From assembly GCA_016713875.1 (NCBI GenBank), contig JADJOI010000002.1:62001-126000 (forward strand): 64,000 bases of DNA, given 5' to 3'. This DNA comes from Flavobacteriales bacterium (GTDB lineage Bacteria; Bacteroidota; Bacteroidia; Flavobacteriales_F; PHOS-HE28). Each line of letters opens with the position of its first letter. Position 1 is the first letter of the stretch. The position numbers and the translations under genes are program-made. Below the pieces are notes generated by a model. The model searched no databases, was not told the DNA's origin, and saw nothing but the letters and a program-made list of their open reading frames with translations. Below are positions 59,064-64,000 of the stretch, piece after piece.

Positions 59064-59708
59064 TCAGGCACCTCCCGGATAGACCTTCTTCACCGCCTCG
59101 TGCCGGCTGTTCACCTGCAGCTTTTCGTAGATGTTGCGCACATGCACCTTGATGGTGCCGGTGGTGCAACCCAAGCGCTCGGCGATCTCCTTGTACATGA
59201 GACCTTGGGCGAGGCCGTCGACCAGTTCGCGTTCGCGGGGAGTGAGGTCGTGATCGGCGATGCGTGCGCGGGTCTGTGATTGGAACGAGTCCACGACCAG
59301 TCGGGCGATGGCCGGGCTCATGGGTGATCCGCCTTCAATCAGTTGGTGGATGGCCTCTACCAGTTGCTTCGCGCCGGTGTTCTTCAGCAGGTAACCACTC
59401 GCACCGGCGCACAACGCTTGGAAGATGTAGGCCGGATTCTCGAACACCGTGGTGATCATGAACAGGGTGGCGGCCCGCTTGGGTTTGGCCTCGGCCACGC
59501 ACTCGATCCCATTCCTGCCAGGCATGCCTATGTCCATGAGCACCACGTCCGCTTCCACAGCCGGCCACTCCTTCAGGAAGTCCTCGCCATTCGCGTAGCT
59601 CTTCGCTACGAAGAGGTCCGGCTCCTTCTGCAGGATCAATCGCGTGAGCTCGCGGATCTCCGCATCGTCCTCGACGATGATCACACGGACGCGCTCGGAT
59701 GCCGACAT
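59064..59708 (-). CDS. NarL/FixJ-type response regulator
   Basis: 214 residues from the ATG at 59708. The receiver domain (about 7-122) has the acidic pocket EDDAE and the phosphorylatable D59 in VVLMDIGMPG; K and T positions follow normally. A LuxR-type HTH (about 148-210) has LTPRERELVDGLAQGLMYKEIAERLG and GTIKVHVRNIYEKL. It is the likely partner of the two kinases directly upstream, which are of the HisKA_3 class that pairs with NarL-type regulators. It has its own TATCTTGG box, so it can be expressed separately. Confidence 0.92.
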   Translation of the reverse strand: MSASERVRVIIVEDDAEIRELTRLILQKEPDLFVAKSYANGEDFLKEWPAVEADVVLMDIGMPGRNGIECVAEAKPKRAATLFMITTVFENPAYIFQALCAGASGYLLKNTGAKQLVEAIHQLIEGGSPMSPAIARLVVDSFQSQTRARIADHDLTPRERELVDGLAQGLMYKEIAERLGCTTGTIKVHVRNIYEKLQVNSRHEAVKKVYPGGA

Positions 59709-59712
59709 GCGA

Positions 59713-59720
59713 CCAAGATA
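59713..59720 (-). promoter_or_regulatory. -7-like box (TATCTTGG) of the response regulator gene
   Basis: Minus-strand TATCTTGG, four bases before the ATG at 59708. Confidence 0.4.
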
Positions 59721-59733
59721 GCGAGCGCCGTGG

Positions 59734-61620
59734 TCAGAAGCGGCCCTCACCTGTGATGCGCGTACCCTTGCCAGGTTCGCTGCTGATCCGCAACTTGCCT
59801 TCGTACCTGGCCGCGCGTTCTCGCATGTTGCGCAGTCCGTTACCCGCGCCATGCACCAGGCTCGGGTCGAATCCGATGCCATCGTCCTCGATGTCCAGCT
59901 CGAACAGGTAGCTGTTCAGCTTCAACCGGGTGCGCACATGCTTCGCTTTGGCGTATTTGAGGATGTTGTTGTAGGCTTCATTGATGAGCAGGTGCAGGTC
60001 GCGCCGCAGATCCGGCTCCATCACGGCGATCCCAACGGTACAGGACAGGTCGAGGTCGAAGGTGATGCCGTTGTCGCCCAGAAGGCGGCGGCTGAGCTCG
60101 CGCACGTGATCGAGCATGCCCTGGTGCGTGTCGCGCGCGGGATCCACGGCCCATACGATGTCGCTCATGGCCCCGCTCACATGCCGCACATGCGCGCCGA
60201 TGCGCTGGAGCGAGCGTTGCGTGTCGGGCAATTGCTCCGGCGTATTGGTCGCGGCCACGTCGCTGAGCAGACGGATCTTGGTGAGCGTGGCCCCGATCTC
60301 GTCGTGGATGTCGCGGGCGATGCGCGTGCGCACCTGTTCCGCCTCGCGCCGCTTCTCGCTGGCCACAAGCTGCGCCTGGGTGCACTGGATCTCTTCGTTC
60401 TTCACCCGCAATGCTTCGGCTAAGCGGCTCTTCACCTTGAAGGAACGGTACCAGACGAAGGCCAGCAGCAGCGCGAGGCCCCCGATGATGACCGCGCCCC
60501 ATTTCTGCAGTCGCTGCCGCGCGTAGTCGGCGCGTCCCAGGGCAATGGTCTTCTCATGCTCGAAGTCGCTCTGTGCCTTCTCTGTTGCACGGATCTTCTC
60601 AAGGCCCATGTCCTCGGCGTGCGCAGCGATGGCGGCCTGCTGATCCAGATAGGCATCGCTGATCCGGCCCGCCTGGACGCGGGCCAACGACCGCAACTGC
60701 AACAGGTGCAGCTGCGCGTTGTGGTCCTCCATCTGCTTCGCCAAGCCAAGGGCACTGTCCAGCAGATGGGTGGCTTCCTGGTGCTGCCCTTGGCCGATGA
60801 GCATGCGCGCTTCACCGGCCACCCACCGGTTGTAGATCATGGGATCGGAAAGAGCAGGAAGGAGTTCGTGCGTTGCGCGTTGAACCGAGTCCGCTTCCGC
60901 CCACCGGCCCGCCTTGTGCAGCGCCTCACCCATATTGATCAGCGCATTCACCAGGTGATGGTCGTTCCCCTGCGCTGTGTACAGCTCTGAAGCCTTCCCG
61001 TACCAATGGAGCGCGCTGTCGGTGCGGCCCAGGTCACTGTGAAGAGCGCCCAGCTCGTGGTACGCGTTGGCGATGTCCGGCCCAGGCGGCAACGTGTCCA
61101 GCACGGCGATCGCCCGCCACACCATGTTCAACGCACCCGGCTGGTCGTCTATCTCGCGCAGCGCGAAGCCCTGGTAGGACAAGGCCGCGCCCATGTCCTT
61201 GGCGATCCGCCGCTTCTCCGCGTAGCGGTACATGTTCTGGAAGGCGACGATGGCCGAATCGAACCGGGAGGCCGAGTACCAACCCATGCCGCGTATACGC
61301 CAGAGCTGGGCCAACCAGAACTCCTTCCGCGCGTCGGGATCGCCTCCCCGCAGGCAGCGCTCGGTGCCGAGTTCGCCATACCTGCGCACACTGTCCATTT
61401 CCCCCAGGAAGTAGTGGTTGCGCGCCAGGTAGTAGCTGGCCCTGGCATAACTCGTGTCGTCCGTTGCGGTGTGCAGGGCGAGGCGCAGGCTGTCGATATC
61501 CATCTCCTGTGCACAGCACAGCCTGGCGGGGAGAAGCAGGAGGGCGAGCGCGTGCGCTCGCAGGCGAACGTCGATGCCCAATGATCGGGGTGCACAGGTC
61601 ATTCTGTTCGAATTGCTCAA
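59734..61620 (-). CDS. TPR-sensor histidine kinase 1 (HisKA_3 type)
   Basis: 628 residues. A signal peptide or N-terminal helix (about 18-38, ending LCCAQ) leads to six or seven TPR repeats (about 45-330, e.g. GAALSYQGFALREIDDQPGAL), which form the periplasmic sensor. A transmembrane helix (about 378-396, WGAVIIGGLALLLAFVW) and coiled coil follow. The HisKA_3 domain carries the phospho-acceptor H439 in RTRIARDIHDEIG; the HATPase domain has NEAYNNILKYA, DIEDDGIGFD and GAGNGLRNMRERA. The ATG overlaps the stop of kinase 2 (ATGA). About 100 residues around the HisKA_3 domain are identical to kinase 2. Confidence 0.92.
   Translation of the reverse strand: MSNSNRMTCAPRSLGIDVRLRAHALALLLLPARLCCAQEMDIDSLRLALHTATDDTSYARASYYLARNHYFLGEMDSVRRYGELGTERCLRGGDPDARKEFWLAQLWRIRGMGWYSASRFDSAIVAFQNMYRYAEKRRIAKDMGAALSYQGFALREIDDQPGALNMVWRAIAVLDTLPPGPDIANAYHELGALHSDLGRTDSALHWYGKASELYTAQGNDHHLVNALINMGEALHKAGRWAEADSVQRATHELLPALSDPMIYNRWVAGEARMLIGQGQHQEATHLLDSALGLAKQMEDHNAQLHLLQLRSLARVQAGRISDAYLDQQAAIAAHAEDMGLEKIRATEKAQSDFEHEKTIALGRADYARQRLQKWGAVIIGGLALLLAFVWYRSFKVKSRLAEALRVKNEEIQCTQAQLVASEKRREAEQVRTRIARDIHDEIGATLTKIRLLSDVAATNTPEQLPDTQRSLQRIGAHVRHVSGAMSDIVWAVDPARDTHQGMLDHVRELSRRLLGDNGITFDLDLSCTVGIAVMEPDLRRDLHLLINEAYNNILKYAKAKHVRTRLKLNSYLFELDIEDDGIGFDPSLVHGAGNGLRNMRERAARYEGKLRISSEPGKGTRITGEGRF
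60051..60270. repeat. Direct repeat copy A, kinase core (partner 61937-62156)
   Basis: 220 bases match the copy in kinase 2 without a mismatch or gap (constant offset 1886). Similarity continues to about 60390 with six substitutions, then ends. It codes for the end of the HisKA_3 helix bundle and the linker to the ATPase domain (residues 451-524). Confidence 0.9.
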
Positions 61621-63464
61621 TGCAAGCTGCCGTGCGCTTCCACGCGCGTTCCCTGTCCGTGCGATGATGTGATCTCGAAGCCACCGGCGTGGCGCATGGC
61701 TCGTTCACGCATGTTGCGCACCCCGTTCCCTGTTCCGCGCTGCTCGCCCGGTTCGAAGCCGATACCATCGTCCTGGATGCTGAGCTTGAAATCCCGCGCG
61801 TTCAGGAGCAGGCTCACCTTGACATGCCTGGCTTCCGCATACTTGAGGATGTTGTTGTACGCCTCGTTGATGAGCAGATGCAGATCGCGGCGCAGGTCGG
61901 GTTCCATCACCGTGGCGCCCGATGTGCAGGATAGATCGAGGTCGAAGGTGATGCCGTTGTCGCCCAGAAGGCGGCGGCTGAGCTCGCGCACGTGATCGAG
62001 CATGCCCTGGTGCGTGTCGCGCGCGGGATCCACGGCCCATACGATGTCGCTCATGGCCCCGCTCACATGCCGCACATGCGCGCCGATGCGCTGGAGCGAG
62101 CGTTGCGTGTCGGGCAATTGCTCCGGCGTATTGGTCGCGGCCACGTCGCTGAGCAGGCGGATCTTGGTGAGCGTGGCCCCGATCTCGTCGTGGATGTCGC
62201 GGGCGATGCGCGTACGCACCTGTTCGGCCTCGCGCTGCTTCTCGCTGGCCACAAGCCGCGCCTGGGTGCGCTGGATCTCCTCGTTCTTCCGGCGCAGTTC
62301 ATCCGCCGCCCTGCTCTTCGCCTTGAAGGAACGGTACCAGACGAGCGCCAACAGTGCGGCAAGCGCACCCACGACCAAAGCGCCCCACTTCTGCATGCGT
62401 TGCGCCGACAGCTCTGCTTGGGCGAGGGCTTGTTCCTTTTCACGTTCGGCATGCTGGCGGATCGCCTCGGTGGACCGGATCTTGTCGTAGTCCATGTCAG
62501 TGGCGTGGGCATCAAGGCTGGCCATCATGTCGATCATGGCCGCGTTCCACGCGCTCTGGTTCGCATGGGCCATGGAGCGGATGAAGAGCAGGTAGTGCTC
62601 GCTGTGCTTCTGGTCCATCTCCTTGCTCAGGATGATGGCACTGTCGAGCATCTGGATCGCTTCCGTCACGCGGCCCTGCCGAAGCAGCATACGAGCCTGG
62701 CCCCCCGCGAAGTGCATGTAGGCCATGGGATCCTCAAGGCCTTCCGGAAGTTGCGCTGCCAGCATCCATACCGAATCCGCCTCTTCCCAACGCCCGGCAG
62801 TATTCAGGCATTCGCCCATGTTCACATATGAGTTGAGCAGGTGATGGTGCTTGCCCAGCGCGGAATACAGAGCTGCCGCCTTCTGCGACCAGTACAACGC
62901 GCTGTCGGTGCTGCCCAGGTCCAAGTGGATCATACCCATGGCGTGGAAGGCATTGGCCATGTCAGGCCCTGTGGGCAAGCTCTTCAAGATCCCGATGGCC
63001 TTGCGCGTCATGGCCAATGCATTGTCATTGTCGACCATTTCACGGAACTGGTAACCCTGATAGGTCAGTGCGGCTCCCATCTCCGGCACGAGCCTCAAAC
63101 GCTCCGCATACGTGTGCATGCGCTGGAACGCGAGCAGGGCTGAATCATACCGAGCCTGGTTGTTGTGGGCGATGCCTTTCAGCTTGTGCAGCTGCATGAG
63201 CCAGCGTTGCTTCGAGGGCTCCGATCGTCCCTCTCCTTCCAACGCTCGCATGCCAATACGGATGTGGGAAAGGGCGCTGTCCAGCTCGCCAATGCCCAAG
63301 TAGGCTTCGGCCAGATCACTCGCGGCCTTCGCGCGAAGCGTATCAGCGGTGGCCGCGTGGAATGCGGCGCGCAGGCTGTCCAAACGATCTTCGTGCGCAT
63401 GGCCCTCCCCGGCACTGATCGCCACGAGCAGCGCAAGGAACGGACCCAGCCCATGTGATCTCAT
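61617..63464 (-). CDS. TPR-sensor histidine kinase 2 (HisKA_3 type)
   Basis: 615 residues from the ATG at 63464, which is one base after the stop of the gene upstream; a longer open frame is an artefact of that gene. A signal peptide (MRSHGLGPFLALLVAISAGEG) leads to TPR repeats (about 30-320), a transmembrane helix (about 366-386) and a coiled coil. H425 in RTRIARDIHDEIG is the phospho-acceptor; NEAYNNILKYAEA, IQDDGIGFE and GTGNGVRNMRERA form the ATP site. The layout is the same as kinase 1, but the sensor and ATPase halves differ at many positions, while the core between is identical. Confidence 0.92.
   Translation of the reverse strand: MRSHGLGPFLALLVAISAGEGHAHEDRLDSLRAAFHAATADTLRAKAASDLAEAYLGIGELDSALSHIRIGMRALEGEGRSEPSKQRWLMQLHKLKGIAHNNQARYDSALLAFQRMHTYAERLRLVPEMGAALTYQGYQFREMVDNDNALAMTRKAIGILKSLPTGPDMANAFHAMGMIHLDLGSTDSALYWSQKAAALYSALGKHHHLLNSYVNMGECLNTAGRWEEADSVWMLAAQLPEGLEDPMAYMHFAGGQARMLLRQGRVTEAIQMLDSAIILSKEMDQKHSEHYLLFIRSMAHANQSAWNAAMIDMMASLDAHATDMDYDKIRSTEAIRQHAEREKEQALAQAELSAQRMQKWGALVVGALAALLALVWYRSFKAKSRAADELRRKNEEIQRTQARLVASEKQREAEQVRTRIARDIHDEIGATLTKIRLLSDVAATNTPEQLPDTQRSLQRIGAHVRHVSGAMSDIVWAVDPARDTHQGMLDHVRELSRRLLGDNGITFDLDLSCTSGATVMEPDLRRDLHLLINEAYNNILKYAEARHVKVSLLLNARDFKLSIQDDGIGFEPGEQRGTGNGVRNMRERAMRHAGGFEITSSHGQGTRVEAHGSLH
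61937..62156. repeat. Direct repeat copy B, kinase core (partner 60051-60270)
   Basis: Second copy of the 220-base identical tract, inside kinase 2 (residues about 437-510). Confidence 0.9.
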
Positions 63465-63465
63465 C

Positions 63466-64000
63466 TCAACCAGGTTGAACGGTGTATGTGCGAAGGTCGA
63501 GCAGCAGCCGCTGTTCCAAGGTCGCGATGGGCCCGATGCCGGTGATGTGCTTGATGAGGTCCAACGCCGCGATGTTGGCCATGATGGCATTGCTGGCCGC
63601 CATCGTGGGCGCGGCGGCTCCTTCGTTGAAGCGCTTGATCGCTTCGGATTGTGCATCGATCACCGGTCCCCAAGAGTCGAAGAGTTCCTCATAGCCCTTG
63701 GTATCCGGACCGAGCAACGGACCGATGAGCCCTTGCGTGTTCATGTACCCGCACTTCGTGAAATGGTAGTTGGAACGCTTTCGCTCATCGCTGATCCAGT
63801 TCACGAGCTGCACGGGCCGGTCCGCGCTGATCATCACGTAGCGCACATCGGGCATTGCAGCGATGAGCGAGCGCCAATCGTCGGCTGAACGCACCATGAA
63901 CTGCCTCGTCCGCACCGAACACTCAGGCGCAACACGGCGAAGTCCATCCGCAGCGGCATCCACTTTCGGTCGACCGGCATCGGAAGCCGCGAAGAGGATC
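63466..64000 (-). CDS. ThiF/E1-like family protein, C-terminal part
   Basis: 178 codons are visible; the gene enters from beyond 64000 (the frame reads ILFAASDAGRPKVDAA at the edge, without a stop). The sequence VRYVMISADRPVQLVNWI, HFTKCGYMNTQGLIGPLLGP and PTMAASNAIMANIAALDLIKHITG resembles the second half of ThiF/E1-like adenylyltransferases, including those of thiazole/oxazole-modified peptide pathways: a substrate loop followed by a helix that packs on the dimer. The zinc-binding CxxC pairs of classic ThiF are not seen. The nucleotide-binding half is outside the window, so the assignment is provisional. It is followed one base later by kinase 2, so a common operon is likely. Confidence 0.45.
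   Translation of the reverse strand, partial: ILFAASDAGRPKVDAAADGLRRVAPECSVRTRQFMVRSADDWRSLIAAMPDVRYVMISADRPVQLVNWISDERKRSNYHFTKCGYMNTQGLIGPLLGPDTKGYEELFDSWGPVIDAQSEAIKRFNEGAAAPTMAASNAIMANIAALDLIKHITGIGPIATLEQRLLLDLRTYTVQPG

Noticed and set aside
59734..63464. Kinase 1 and kinase 2 as one gene broken by a frameshift
   Set aside because: Each has its own signal peptide, sensor, transmembrane helix and complete ATP site, joined by a normal ATGA overlap.
1..64000. CRISPR arrays, insertion sequences, prophage, tRNA or rRNA genes
   Set aside because: No spaced short repeats, transposase motifs, integrase or structural RNA signatures were found on either strand.

Overview
The window is a dense (no gene-free gap above 300 bases), GC-rich stretch of a Bacteroidota chromosome, most likely a high-GC member of the Flavobacteriales. 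The evidence is at least seven secreted proteins with type IX secretion (T9SS) C-terminal sorting domains, Bacteroidota-only small families (DUF4199, DUF4834, DUF4783, DUF7619, GEVED), a menaquinone pathway block (menA-menC-menE), and promoter boxes matching the Bacteroidota -7 consensus TAnnTTTG, here relaxed to TAnnTTyG. No RNA gene, insertion sequence, CRISPR array or prophage was seen.

Layout. 1-3.2 kb: fragment of a secreted M14-type carboxypeptidase, a secreted serine hydrolase, a membrane-anchored LuxR-type regulator and a DUF4199 protein. 3.2-6.6 kb: divergent oxyR/katG peroxide-stress pair. 6.6-16.8 kb: a polytopic membrane protein, four T9SS cargo proteins, a small SUMF1-like secreted protein, a LOG-family hydrolase and an AlkD-like DNA glycosylase. 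16.8-18.6 kb: DeaD-type RNA helicase. 18.6-33.2 kb: surface-glycan locus: DUF4834-YfhO-glycosyltransferase, then a tightly coupled nonulosonic (sialic/legionaminic-type) acid operon: NeuB/LegI-like synthase, GNAT-TIM-barrel fusion, CBS-DegT aminotransferase, CMP-sugar synthetase, class III aminotransferase with a four-cysteine insert, and a PtmA-like SDR. Facing it are a polysialyltransferase-like protein, a flippase and a methyltransferase. 33.3-41.1 kb: NHL-repeat T9SS protein, DUF2147 protein, an M1 peptidase fused to an apparent outer-membrane barrel, YihY, NadC, a DUF4783 protein and RlmH. 41.2-50.1 kb: second surface-glycan locus (membrane protein, four glycosyltransferases, two methyltransferases, flippase). 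50.2-56.0 kb: RdgB, Ddl, a PASTA protein, a large T9SS protein and RluD. 56.0-59.0 kb: menE, menC, menA. 59.1-64.0 kb: a NarL-type response regulator, two tandem TPR histidine kinases and the end of a ThiF/E1-like protein.

How the genes work together. The two glycan loci would supply activated sugars, transferases and flippases for a surface polysaccharide or glycoprotein glycan. The first carries a nonulosonate pathway that lacks the usual 4,6-dehydratase and hydrolysing 2-epimerase and instead contains unusual fusions; it is the best candidate here for undescribed biochemistry. The two kinases share a nearly identical dimerisation/phosphotransfer core at DNA level while their sensor and ATPase halves have diverged, which suggests gene conversion and possible heterodimers acting on one regulator. 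Many genes carry a -7-like box only 4-7 bases before the start codon, which suggests widespread leaderless transcripts.
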